A stretch of DNA of 64,000 nucleotides from Batrachochytrium dendrobatidis JAM81 (Eukaryota > Chytridiomycota > Chytridiomycetes > Rhizophydiales), in assembly GCF_000203795.2 (NCBI RefSeq), contig NW_006281109.1:196001-260000 (forward strand), read 5' to 3'. The notes beneath the pieces were generated by a model that saw nothing but the letters and a program-made list of their open reading frames with translations, did no database searches and was not told the origin of the DNA. Positions 52,421-63,554 of this stretch are shown here, one piece after another. The position numbers were made by a program, and so were the translations under genes. Numbering within the stretch: position 1 is the stretch's first letter; each line of letters starts with the position of its first letter.

Positions 52421-54535
52421 ATGATTGACATTAACCTGCTGAGAGCTGACAAGGGCGGAAACCCAGAACTGATTCGAGAGTCTCAAAGAAAGCGAGGCGG
52501 CGATGCAGCAGCTCTTCTTGTTGACCAAGTGCTTACTCTGGATGATGAATGGAAGAAAGGTACGACCATGAATCTTGGTTGCTGTTGATTTGTCATGTTT
52601 ACACAGGAAACAACAGTGACATGCATTCTACACTGCATTAGAACCATATGATTTACTACTACAAACTACCCATTTTGTTTGGTATTGGTTATATTCTGGC
52701 TCTTTAATTTCAATGTTCGATTTTAACCATTTTGAATCCAAGATGGTTGCATGGGGTTGGATATCAACCATCATTCCATGTTCACCATGACAATCCAAAA
52801 TTAACATTTGGGTTGAATTTATATCGAATCATTAGCCCGGTTTCAAGCTGATGAACTCAACAAGAAAATCAACCAAATCGGCAAGGACATTGCTCCACTT
52901 GCCAAGGCAAAAAAACTGGACTCTCCTGAAGCATTGAAGCTTAAACAGGACAAGGAAGATCTATTGAAACTGAAACAGGATCTCACTGAACTTTCTGTTC
53001 AAAAAGAAAAACTACTGCAGTCTAAGCTGCGTTTGATTGGTAACACTGTTCATGAAAGTGTCATTGTATCCAATGACGAAAAGGACAATTTGGTTATTGA
53101 AAAGTGGTGGCCAAAGGATCGTACTGAGGCAGCAGAAGTAGATCGTCGTGCCCAGTTGATTAAAGATGGCAAAGGCGTTTCTGGACTATATAGCCATCAT
53201 GAGGTTTTGGAAAAAATTGGTGGTTACGATCCCGTTCGAGGCAAGTAATGTACAGCAGATTTAAAGTGTATACACCAAGTCTAATCTTTTTTCATGCTAT
53301 GCTGAAATACCAATTCATTCGACCTCTTAGGCACCAATGTTGCTGGCCATCGCGGATACTTTTTGACCGGACCTGGCGTTGATCTCAACTTGGCATTGAT
53401 GCACTATGGTCTTGATTTTCTTGAAAAACGTGGCTACACTAAACTATGGACTCCGTTTTTTATGAAGCGTGAGGTCATGGCCAAGACTGCCCAGCTGGAA
53501 GATTTTGATGAAGCTCTTTACAGTGTTGAAGGTGAAGCGGGAGACGCAAAATACATGATTGCTACCAGTGAGCAACCTATTAGTGCATTTCATTCTGGAG
53601 AGTGGTTTTCTGAAGCCGATGAGCTGCCTAAAAAGTAAGCTTTTGTATTGAGCCAATGTTTGCTGCACATGTCTAACAGGCTGTACCGTTTACCGTTGTG
53701 TATAATTTATTTCAATGTCAAACAGGTATGCTGGATCATCCACCTGCTTTAGAAAAGAGGCTGGCGCACACGGTCGTGATACCTGGGGCATTTTCCGTGT
53801 CCACCAATTTGAAAAAGTGGAGCAATTTGTACTCACTCATCCTGAAAAGTCTTGGGAAATGCACGAAGAAATGATAGAGGTTGCCAAGGAGTTTTACAAG
53901 AGTGTAAGTTGGGACTGATCGATTTAAGAAACTCGTGCGTCTGGACTGTGTAGACCCATTGATGTCTTGATCTAATGATGTATGGAATACCATGTGTAGC
54001 TTGGTTTGCCTTACCACGTCATCTCGATTGTTTCTGGTGCCTTGAATAACTCAGCAGCAAAAAAGTATGATCTTGAAGCCTGGTTTCCTTTCCAGGGCAC
54101 TTATAAAGAGTTGGTATCGTGCTCCAACTGCACCGACTATCAATCCCGCGAACTTGAAATCCGATTTGGCACTAAAAAGGTAATAGGCTTTACATGCATC
54201 AGCCATTGTATTTTAAACTCACTCGATCCTCTATGGCTTTAGGCAAATGATGTGTCCAAAAAGTATGTCCATGCACTCAACTGTACATTGACTGCTACGG
54301 AACGTACCATCTGTTGTATTCTTGAAAACTTTCAAACTGAAACGGGTGTGGTGGTGCCTGAACCCCTTCGCAATTACATGGGTGGAAAAGACTTTTTGCC
54401 TTTTGTAACAGGCTCGTTCAAGGTAAGAATTTAAAGTGTTGTTGACATGTGAATCGAATGGATTTCGAGTATGTAGGCTCACAGCAAACTTTGACTATTT
54501 AGGTAGCTGCAGATGTTGCTTCTCTCAAGATCTAG
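52421..54535 (+). CDS. SES1: Seryl-tRNA synthetase, cytosolic
   Basis: Class II aminoacyl-tRNA synthetase charging tRNA-Ser. Seven exons, 52421-52559, 52836-53240, 53331-53634, 53726-53903, 54000-54179, 54243-54422 and 54503-54535, sum to 472 aa, the usual eukaryotic length. The N-terminus [18 protein letters not shown] is the canonical start. The antiparallel coiled-coil arm (about 60-125) precedes the catalytic core with motif 2 ([30 protein letters not shown] region) and motif 3 ([20 protein letters not shown], where most relatives have a G-x-x-R-type end). The exon 2/3 junction (RG-TNVAG) works only with a GC donor (GCAAGT at 53241). No mitochondrial presequence is seen. The gene converges on fibrillarin. 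Confidence 0.96.
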
Positions 54536-54846
54536 GATGACAAATATTATGCTTGCATTCATCTTTCAATTACTCACATGATTTCAAGTAATAAACCCAC
54601 AATATCTGCAATATCATATTTAGCTCATAATGTATACTTGAAGACACAGATTTACGAAAAGTTTATAAAACTGAAAAGTAAAAATAAGAAGATTGCTATT
54701 GAATTTGTCAATCAACCAAGCCACAGCAGTGTTTTAAAATGACTCGATGTTTTTGCTTTGCACAGTGAATGAAGGTGTAGGGAGGTGTTGGATCAGAGAG
54801 AAACTATAAGAGAAATAATAGGGAAACAAGATATCTAACCCCGGGC
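54536..54846. other. Convergent 3' region of SerRS and fibrillarin genes
   Basis: Holds the 3' flanks of two convergent genes; AATAAA-like signals occur on the plus strand near 54590. Nothing else recognised. Confidence 0.5.
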
Positions 54847-55923
54847 CTAGGCCGACTTTGTCTTTTTGGGAGCACGGTATTGTCCAATAACAATAGCGTG
54901 ATCACGCTCATAGGGCTCAAGTGTGAGCTGCTCCTGTGGTTTCACCTTGTCTTCTTGAAGCTTCTTGACTTCTTTTGCAAATACTGTGGCAGCATCTACA
55001 GTAGAGTCAATACAGTTGGCCTTGATCGAAATGACAATGTGTCCTCCGTTCTTGAGGAACAGATGCGAGTTGAGTGTAATGATACGTGCTTGATCGGGTT
55101 GAGCAACATCTGCAAAAATAACATCTACCATTCCAACAAGCATGCGATACTTGTGAGGGTGACGAGCATCCTCAATAATAGGAATAACGTTGGTGCGTTT
55201 CTTGGCCATGTTGATCAGATCGCGTCCAGAACGATGTGAAAACTCGACAGCATAGACAAGACCAGTGGGGCCAACAACATCAGCAACATGTGAAACAGAG
55301 GTTCCACTTGCTGCACCAAGATAAAGAACTTTTTTGCCGGGAGCAATGTGAATGTTGTCAATACCACCCAAAATACCAGCAGCGATCTTTGATCGGAAAG
55401 GATTCCACACACGATATTCTGTCTTGGTTCCATCGGCGTTCTAATAGTTGAATAAGCAAATAAAATGTCAGGATAAATTAGTTTAGATCCAGCAAAAGTA
55501 GAAATGCCATGATATGGCCGATTCGATAAAAACTCACATCAACAGAGATTCGCTTTTCACCATAGACTGATTCTCCAGGAACAAGGTTCTTGGTACACAA
55601 CATGTCTTCTTTACCGGAAGCGATAAACACACCTTCGTGACGATGGGGTTTAACAACAACCTTGGATCCACCTCTGGCACCACCACGGCCAGCTGGAGCA
55701 CCTCGGCCACGACCACGGCCACCTGGAGCACCGCGACCACCACCACGGCCTCCACGATCACCACCTCCAAACTTGGACACTGCACCACCACGGCCACCGC
55801 CGAATCCACCACGACCACCACCGAATCCACCACGACTACCGCCACGGCCTCCGCGATCACCACCGCCGAATCCGCCACGACCACCGCCAAATCCTCCACG
55901 ACCACCACCACGTCCTCTTGGTT
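54847..55923 (-). CDS. NOP1: Fibrillarin (Nop1), rRNA 2'-O-methyltransferase; first exon not located
   Basis: Catalytic subunit of box C/D snoRNPs in the nucleolus. Exons found are 55923-55538 and 55440-54847, joined in phase ([22 protein letters not shown]). The first encodes a GAR domain of Gly/Arg/Phe repeats (GGFGGGRGG type), then [12 protein letters not shown]. The second is the methyltransferase fold, with [18 protein letters not shown] (SAM site), [26 protein letters not shown] and [12 protein letters not shown], ending PKKTKSA. The GAR exon starts after a TATTAG acceptor at phase 1, so a short exon with the initiator Met must lie further right. An ATG at about 56090 with a weak donor is one candidate, unproven. 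The GC-rich GAR stretch generates long spurious ORFs in other frames. Confidence 0.95.
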
Positions 55924-56192
55924 CTAATATAAGCGATCAAAGTGATAGAAACAGCAAAGTGTTGAAATGTCCAGATTACAATAGATCCCACCCAAAACAT
56001 CCAGTGCATAAACGGCAATAAGTGATGGTATGCATTGACAAGGACATCAACAGGAGATTTGAAACAGCGCAGAACCAGATTTCATCAAGTAATAAAAGGA
56101 AAAATTATCGTTAGTCACGCCATAAAAATATTTTACATTCAATCACTTGAACAAGTCTTGTCAAGACTGGATTCTACAGCCATAGCTTCACC

Positions 56193-56224
56193 ATTACATT
56201 CCTGTAAATATACAGGAATGTAAT
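56193..56224. repeat. Perfect 14-bp inverted repeat with 4-nt loop
   Basis: ATTACATTCCTGTA followed by loop AATA and the exact reverse complement TACAGGAATGTAAT. It could form an RNA hairpin or bind a dimeric protein. It lies between the fibrillarin gene and the small membrane-protein gene. Confidence 0.85.
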
Positions 56225-56744
56225 AGTGTAATAACAAGGTCATACAAACACCATCAAAACAGTGGGTCAGCTAAACAAACGCACCAAATCCCATTGCTTG
56301 TGTAAAAAGTTTTTTCTTTTCTGTAGTGAAGAAAAAACGAGACTAAAAATTCCCAAAATTCATTTTGGCACTGAAATTTGCGTTTGCCCAAATTTCAATT
56401 CTCGATGCATATTCAGTTTTTCAACAGTATTATCGTATCACGCGATGGACTGTGATTGGTTGGTTTGTCGGAGAGTTTTCTCAAAAGAAGCTTTCAAACA
56501 GCTCGACTTTATGGATTGATCAAGTGAACAAACCATCCGATACATAGATTGTCGAATCACAAAAACATAGGATTAAATCAACCGAATTGATGGTTTATTC
56601 CCATACCTGTAGAACACGATTAGGCTTGAATGAGTTTGTCAAGGAGTTTAAACCCAACATTGACCAGTAAATTTGATAATTGATACCCACCATTGTCATG
56701 AAACTGGTTATTTATTATATATTCTGGTACCTTGGCTTGGTTTC

Positions 56745-56760
56745 ATTTTACGTGAATACG
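56745..56760 (+). promoter_or_regulatory. ACGTGAATACG motif, copy 5
   Basis: Plus-strand ATTTTACGTGAATACG, identical to copies 1 and 4, followed by GGCTGT as in copy 3. No plus-strand gene is recognised just downstream. The nearest ATG with an open frame is at 56809 (38 codons). Confidence 0.45.
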
Positions 56761-56863
56761 GCTGTAAAATATACATTAAATATACAAACTGGAATAAACA
56801 TGAACTATGCAACGACGGCTTGATGGTAGCCCCAAGCAGCGTAAAACTCGGGTTAGAGAGTGT

Positions 56864-57250
56864 TTAGGAAATAACAAAAGGTATACTGGTCATGCGAATG
56901 GACTGAGTAGTGTGCAGTTTCAAAGCAGATAGGAGTGTAGGTTTTGATCGTTGCGGTCTTGGAGGGTTTAAACAAACAATCACTGCAGTATGGTCCGGAT
57001 GTTGTGACGGAGGCATCGCTACTGCAGTCATGTTGGAGTATCTAGGTGGTTGCTCATAGGCTGGTAGTTGCTCACTAAATCTCATTGGTGTTTCTGTGGT
57101 TGTTTCTGTGGTTGTGGGTTGTGGTACTCTCCGGTTGAAATTTCTCCATAGTATGCCAAGGACACAGAGGACCACAAGGAACAGATTGACAGCAATGATG
57201 GTCCCAAAGATTGGAAATGTGCCTGCATACTGTTGTGATGGTGCAGACAT
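56864..57250 (-). CDS. Small single-pass membrane protein with PPxY motif
   Basis: Not a recognised family. From the ATG at 57250 it is 128 aa in one exon: a short N-terminal segment (MSAPSQQYAGTFP), one strong membrane helix (IIAVNLFLVVLCVLGILW), a basic stop-transfer cluster (RNFNRR), a Thr/Glu-rich linker, then LPAYEQPPRYSN. The LPxY/PPxY pair is the kind of motif bound by WW domains of Rsp5/Nedd4 ubiquitin ligases, so the protein may be a ligase adaptor or a substrate; that is inference. The rest of the tail is Pro/Ser/His rich. The open frame extends seven codons upstream without an ATG, so 57250 is the natural start. Confidence 0.6.
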   Translation of the reverse strand: MSAPSQQYAGTFPIFGTIIAVNLFLVVLCVLGILWRNFNRRVPQPTTTETTTETPMRFSEQLPAYEQPPRYSNMTAVAMPPSQHPDHTAVIVCLNPPRPQRSKPTLLSALKLHTTQSIRMTSIPFVIS

Positions 57251-58156
57251 GAAGGATTGAAAGGATAGCAAGAGTTGGGTTAAAGAGCAGGTGCTTAAAT
57301 GTTGGGATGAAACTGATGAATACCCGGCTTCACTCCGACTGGCATGAGCAGCTATTGGAATATAGGATTGCTTGGGCTTGGCCGGGACTAAGCGGCTTTC
57401 ATGTTAGAGTGGACAAGGATCAGCCATATCATGTGTTACGTTGGCGGCTATTTTATCTGCGCCATTGAGCAATATTCAGTACATGAATTATCATTCGTTT
57501 TACAATGGAAAAACAATTGCATTTTTCCATTGCAAGATATATACTTGATGGCATCGACCAATTTGTACATTACTATTCAGTGTATAGTCCACCTGTCAAC
57601 GACACTCTTGTTTCAGATGGATACAAGCACATCATTTTAAATGTCCAAGATTCAAAATGGATGAATCGAGGTAAATACACCTTTATAATGATTAGCTGTG
57701 TATTGAGAATAAGCATTGATGATGGATGTCTTTTGCATGCTGTGAAATCCAACCTTGAATCAGGATAAACTCTTGCAAATTGGCTGGATGTTTGCTGTTC
57801 TTGAATCGTAGGAATGAGTGGATTAAAATAGAGAATTCTAAATCAACTTGAATGTGTCGTAGAATCTCCACCTCATTCAAAACCAAATTGTTTGCATATC
57901 TACATGTTCTGTAAACAAGTGCTTTAGACACTCCCGACTACCAATCCTTTAATGCTACATGTCATGATTGGGTAAAATGTTTGATATTCATAAGCATTGG
58001 CCCAGATGAGCGCGAGCAAGAGCGATCAAGACGCCAAAGTAGACAAAAGGCTAATGTCAATTCAGCCAAAACAGTCTTTACTAAACAAAAAAGGAAAGCG
58101 GTAGAAAAGATACTGTTTGTATTTGCAGTTAAGTAATGGAGATCACAGGTAGAAAG
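57251..58156. other. Intergenic region, nothing convincing
   Basis: Between the small membrane-protein gene start and the Ras gene stop. A plus-strand stretch at 57505-57665 translates to a plausible helical sequence, but no start, splice partner or family can be given. Confidence 0.4.
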
Positions 58157-59667
58157 TCACATCAACAGACACTTTGTCTTTCTTGTTTTCTTTTTAGGCT
58201 TTTTATCCTGCAAATCCATCATAGACGCTCGTTTGTTTTCATCTCTAATCGACCGCACCAACAGATAATACGCTTCTTCGACATTGATTCGACTACGTGC
58301 GGAAGACTCTACAAACTTGCACCGCATTGTTCGAGCCAACTCTCGCCCATCGTTGGTAGAGACTGTCCGCTCTGCAACTAAATCGCATTTGTTTCCGACG
58401 AGTACCATGGGAATCCAGTCACGATCCTTGACACGTAGAATTTGTTGATAAAATGTCTGAACTTCTTCAAACGATGAGCGCGAGGTGATGGAGTATACAA
58501 GAAGAAACCCTTCTCCAGATCGCATGTATTGTTCACGCATAGCTGAATACTCTTCTTGTCCTGCTGTATCTAGAACGTCAAGAAGCGCTGTTTCTTGATC
58601 AATGACGCATTGCTTGCGATAAGAGTCTTCTATAGTTGGATCGTATTCGTCCACAAACTGTGATTGGATAAACTGAATTGTAAGAGCAGACTGTAGAATG
58701 ACATTACACAAGGTTGTATTAGAAACAAGAATACTTGTTAGTCAATTTGCATTTCAATGGAATCCATCATTACACTAGTAAAAGAGTTGGAATAAACTAT
58801 TGCAATTTTGGAATGCACACAGCATTGAAGAATTGGTTCAAGAAGGGTCAACAACATCAGAGTTGCAATGCCAGTCTTGATAAGTAGAATAACAATGAAT
58901 TGGGATTGGTTGCCAATTAAGCATCCAGTAGAGAAGCCAACTGAATGCAGAGTGGCATTGAATCATGGCAACTTCAGCAAGCGAGAAGCATGATGTCAGT
59001 TGCATGAAGATTGAGTGTAGGTTAAGATGTTGCAGTTGATCATCAGACACTCAGTTGTCAGTAGCTGGGCCATTCCAATCTCTAGACAAAGCGGGCCTAA
59101 ATGTAACAGCCTTTTAGTTAGCGGCATGCATGGAGAGTGGAGATGTACAACATGCTATTACATGCTATTACAGTCTGTTGCATGATATCAAATAGACGAT
59201 AGAATCATTGACTGCATGGACAAGGACCAGCAGAATACACTCCACGCTCCCATTGACCAAAATATACTGCAAGAATGACAAGAGATGGAATGGCTCAGCT
59301 AACGAATTCAAAGAGTTGGAGTGATTGACAAGGTCATGATAGACAAAGCCGAAGCACCCCAGTCGTAGCAAGCAGACGGTCAGGTTCCAATTGCAGTCTA
59401 GCGATATTCTGTAAGTCCAATGAATAATAATGCTGAATCTATGCAGTAGCTAGAAGCATTCCAGACCAATGTTCGGCAAGATATCATACAAGAGTGATAT
59501 AGAGAATGGTGCATCATATTGAATATGATTTTGATAAAGACCAAGAGCGGAAAGACCAGACAGCACTAGACAAGTCCTGTACAAACAAGGATACAAAAGG
59601 GCAATACCTTTCCGACACCCCCGCCTCCTACAACAACTATCTTGTATTCTCGCACAAAGCCAGACAT
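58157..59667 (-). CDS. RAS1: Ras GTPase
   Basis: Membrane-anchored signalling GTPase. Exon 1 (59667-59608) encodes [20 protein letters not shown] and exon 2 (58690-58157) continues [19 protein letters not shown]; the splice falls inside the P-loop between Lys and Ser, at phase 0. The total is 197 aa. Switch I ([11 protein letters not shown]), switch II ([20 protein letters not shown]), NKCDL and the SSARS G5 box are intact; the usual ETSAK is replaced by ESSAR. The hypervariable tail is a Lys/Arg cluster ([11 protein letters not shown]) ending CLLM, a CaaX box predicted for farnesylation, with no second Cys for palmitoylation. The single intron is 917 nt, the longest in the window. Confidence 0.96.
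58691..59607 (-). other. 917-nt intron of the Ras gene
   Basis: GTATTG donor and CTACAG acceptor, about ten times the typical intron here. It contains a short tandem repeat (CATGCTATTA twice around 59153-59176) and no exon or RNA gene I can support. Its length suggests regulatory content or a hosted non-coding RNA. Confidence 0.75.
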
Positions 59668-60246
59668 GCTACTATAAAAGTTATCAGCGAGAATATCCTG
59701 CAATAAAATGAAGAATGCAATTGATTACTTTTGACAGAATAAAGCGCGTTGACTGTTGGATTCCACCTCGACTTGCATTTCAGTTGATTTAGTCTTGCAG
59801 CGTTCCACTCTTCAATTCAATAAAGACTTGATTTTAGTCAATACATTACTCGAGCATCTACTTGTGGATGGTCTGATCAACCAAAAAAAAACACTGCAAA
59901 AGACAGATGAAAAGGTTTGACCAGTGTGGCTCGTGGTTTGATCCGAGTCAATCCACCTGTTGGATCTACAGAATAAGAATACAAGCTAAACCTCGCGTTC
60001 TGACGAGTCTAAAAGGTATTCTGGTAAACGAGTTGTATTACCAGCAAGTCAATACACAAACTGGTATGTTCTTGTCATGGCTTACACTATGAGGGGTTGT
60101 CTTGCAATTCTCAATTTCAGATATCCACACAAAATCACACATCAACATCCAAATACACTGCCCAAGCCATACCATAATATCTGAAAATTAGATTAAAATA
60201 AAGCAACACACTCGATTTGAAAGATGAGCATTATGTCTGCTTGACT
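59668..60246. other. Intergenic region upstream of Ras
   Basis: Promoter side of Ras and 3' flank of the small conserved protein gene. No motif or ORF recognised. Confidence 0.5.
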
Positions 60247-60634
60247 TTATTCATTCAAGTTTTTCAACCGTCTCTGATTCCGTAATGAGATGATTCTCAA
60301 AGTGTTGGCTTGTTCATGTGCAGACAACAGTGTCCAATTTGTAATACGACCCAAAGTTCCATCCTAGTATCAGACAGTATTAGCACAGTAATATAGTCTA
60401 GAATATGTCTACAAGATATCATACAGTATTCACAATCACAGGTCCTAGTCCATCCAAAGGCAGTTTGTGATTAATTGGTAGAATGGGAACAGCAACAGAG
60501 TGAGTATCTTGCTTGGATTGAGTGTATTCGATTGTCATTGGTTTTGCTGGTTCAGTTAGTTTGACCGATTCAGTTGTCTCAGCCAGTTTGACTGTCTCAA
60601 CCAGTTTGACTGTCTCAACACGTTCATCAGCCAT
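60247..60634 (-). CDS. Small conserved protein, DGTxxRIxNW family
   Basis: Exons 60634-60425 and 60363-60247 join at a phase-0 boundary to give 108 aa. The first half holds short Val/Thr/Glu repeats (ETVKLVETVKLAETTESVKL). The second half ends in DGTLGRITNWTLLSAHEQ and TLRIISLRNQRRLKNL, a compact motif I associate with small conserved fungal proteins of unknown function; I cannot give the family a name. There is no signal peptide or membrane segment. It is divergently transcribed from eIF3b, with only 106 nt between start codons, so the two probably share a promoter. Confidence 0.75.
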
Positions 60635-60740
60635 TCCAAACTCATTGAGCTGAAATCTTCAATTTTGTCGTTTTTTCCTGGGGATTCGCGTGGGTTTTAA
60701 CGAAATATTTTTATTCTTTTATTCTACAAATCATTCCATA

Positions 60741-63381
60741 ATGCCAGCTGTTCATCCAAAACAGAGTCTGGAAGAGACTGATGATTTCGATATCAACTCC
60801 ATCGACTTTAGCGACTTGGAAGAAGAGTTTAAAGTTACTCCTAATTCTAGCTTTGAACAAATCATCATTCTTGATGGCTTGCCTGTCGTTGATGAAGCAA
60901 AGGCTGTCAAACTAACCAATGCCATTGGAAAGATCTTCAAGGAAATCAATGGTGGAATCATCACTGGTGGCATATCTATGCCCAAAGACAATAAGACCAA
61001 TATGACTAAAGGGTGTGTTGAAGTCTGACTGGATCTGTTCTGTCTGTAATGCCTTGTTTCTAAATCTTGATCCCATTGCATCACTCTAATCTCTTGTTGA
61101 CTTGCATCTCGTTGCCGTATTTCTAGATATGCGTTTATTGAATTCTCAACTGGTGCGGCTGCTGACATGGCCGTCATTCTTGGCAATGGCTTCAAGTTGG
61201 ATAAAAATCACACTCTGTCTGCTATCAAGTTTGATGATGTAGAGATGTATGCCAATGTTCCAGACAAGTTTATACCTCCTCCAGAAAAAACATTTCAGCC
61301 CAAAGAACATTTAAAATCTTGGTTGGCTGATCCCAGATGTCGTGATCAGTGGGTCATGATCAAGGAAGATGAAGTCACTGTTTACTACAATAATAAGGCT
61401 GAAAAACCTGAAAAAGTCGAGAGTCGCATGGTAACCCATCTTTTCTATTTCAATTTTTATTGCTGACATATCTAACACTTTGTCTCCAATAGAAATGGAC
61501 AGATTCCTACGTTGCGTGGTCTCCTCAAGGCATATACCTCGTCACCGTACACAAGCAAGGAATTGCTCTATGGGGAGGTCCTAGCTGGAATAAACTCTGT
61601 CGTTTTGAACATCCAAATGTCAAGATGCTTGAATTTAGTCCCAACGAAAAGTATGTTGTGACTTGGAGCCACGAGCCCTTTAAAACCCCAGAAAATGCTT
61701 TCCAGGTAATTCTCATTGGTTGTGATACTTGTTTTTTTCATTTGAAACGATCCATTTTGAGATGACAATACACATTTCTATTTGTCAATGCTTGAGATTT
61801 TAAAATCAAGATTGGCTATAGCTATATCCGAGTGTCTTGATCTCCATAATTATTTAATAGAAGAGGGATGATGATATTCATTGACTACGTTTTGAGGATA
61901 GTTGTGACTATTGATACCTGATCCCGCATTCTTGCGGTCGACTTGTGTTGTTTAGAATGATCCTAATAGTATACAGAACAGAGATCTGATCCTCTATATT
62001 CACTTGTTTGCTTGATCATCCACTTTGTGTGATGGCATGACTAACCCGTTTGATGATCCAATTGTAGCATTTTATTGTTTGGGATGTCAGCACTGGACGC
62101 CAGCTGCGTACTTTTGGTAATGAAGGCACCGGTATAAATCCCAACGAGCCTCGTTCAGGACCAGCTACCACCATCAAAATTGACTGGCCCGTGTTCAAAT
62201 GGTCATTCGATAGTTCATATATTGCAAGAATGACTACAGGACCACAGGGCGGTATAAGCGTTTACGAACTTCCCGAAATGGGATTGCTGGACAAGAAGAG
62301 CATCAAAGTAGAAAACATCCAGTCATTTGATTGGTCTCCATCATCCAATCGCCTTGGATTCTGGACTCCTGAATCCGGCAACATCCCTGCGCGTGTGACT
62401 GTTATAGAAATGCCTTCCCGCAAGATCACTCGTACAAAAAATTTGTTTGGTGTCATTGATTGTAAACTCAGTTGGCAAAACGATGGTGCATATGTGCTGG
62501 TACAAATCACTCGCCAAAAAACCAAGAAGCAGACCGTGACTAGCTTTGAGATTTTCCGAATGAATGAAAAGGAGATTCCTGTGGATGTCGTCGAGCACAA
62601 GCAAACCGAAGATGTCATGTCTACTTTTTGGGAGCCTCATGGCAACCGCTTTGCCGTACTCTCCACCGAAGCCCAAAAAACATTTATCAATTTTTACGAA
62701 GTTGAACCTCATACAAGCACTTCGGCCAACATTGGCACCAAATTGCTCAAGTCTCAGGAAGTGAAGGGCATCAATCAAATCAGCTGGTCTCCCAAGGGTA
62801 GATTCTGTGTTTTGGCTGGCCTTCGTGGTATGCAGGGTGATCTTCAGTTTTGGGATGTAGATGATTTGACCATTCTCAACACGGGTGACCATTACATGTG
62901 CACTGATATTGAATGGGATCCCACTGGTCGCTACCTCGTAACATCCATTTCGGCATGGCGTGTTCAAAGCGACAACGGATTCATCATGTGGAATTTTGCT
63001 GGACAACAGATTACCAAACAAAGCGTAAACCAATTCAAGCAATTTGTCTGGCGTCCACGACCCAAGACACTGCTCAGTGCTACTCAACAAAAGACAATCA
63101 GCAAGAATCTCAAAGAGTACAGTGCTCGATTTGATCGTCAGGATGCTATGGAGACCAACAAGGTATCTCAAGAAGTTCAAGAAGAGCGTATTGCACTTTG
63201 GCGTGCGTGGATGGCATACAAGGCCAAATGTCAGGAAAAATACAACCAAGATCGTCCTACTCGTATTTCTCTGTATGGCGGTGTTGATCCTGATATCAAT
63301 AGTCGCCAATCTGAAAATGTCGAAGAACTTGAAGAATGGATTGAGGAGATTATTGACGAGACTGAAGAAATTATTGATTAA
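60741..63381 (+). CDS. PRT1: eIF3b (Prt1), translation initiation factor 3 subunit B
   Basis: Scaffold subunit of eIF3, binding the 40S ribosome, eIF3a, eIF3i and eIF3g. Exons 60741-61012, 61127-61430, 61493-61705 and 62068-63381 sum to 700 aa, the normal length. An acidic N-terminus precedes an RRM (IIILDGLPVVDEAK through KGYAFIEFSTGAAA, split by intron 1), then WPF-type linker sequence and a WD40 propeller (KWTDSYVAWSPQG, HFIVWDVSTGRQLRTF, FDWSPSSNRLGFW, ISWSPKGRFCVLAG, IEWDPTGRYLVTS). The C-terminal helical tail (ALWRAWMAYKAKCQEKYNQ, ending in a Glu/Ile-rich repeat) binds eIF3i/g in other species. The third intron is 362 nt. The long antisense ORF across exon 4 is a shadow. Confidence 0.97.
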
Positions 63382-63554
63382 ATATGATCTATATGAATTA
63401 TCTCTTCTTTTTTACTATAATGGTTTTGCAAATAGTATTTGAATCTAGACCATTGGTTTAGTCTAGATCTTCTGTAACGAATCATGCAATACCAACTTTT
63501 ATTAAATACATTGAATCTATAAGTTGATCAGAGCTGATAGAAATGCTTTTTTGA
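63382..63554. other. Convergent 3' region of eIF3b and the GGQ protein
   Basis: Short spacer between two convergent genes; nothing recognised. Confidence 0.5.

Larger units (their letters stand above)
55924..56863. other. Gap with hairpin and conserved motif
   Basis: Contains the missing fibrillarin 5' exon (minus strand), a perfect 14-bp inverted repeat at 56193-56224 and the motif copy at 56745-56760. No complete gene is visible. Confidence 0.45.
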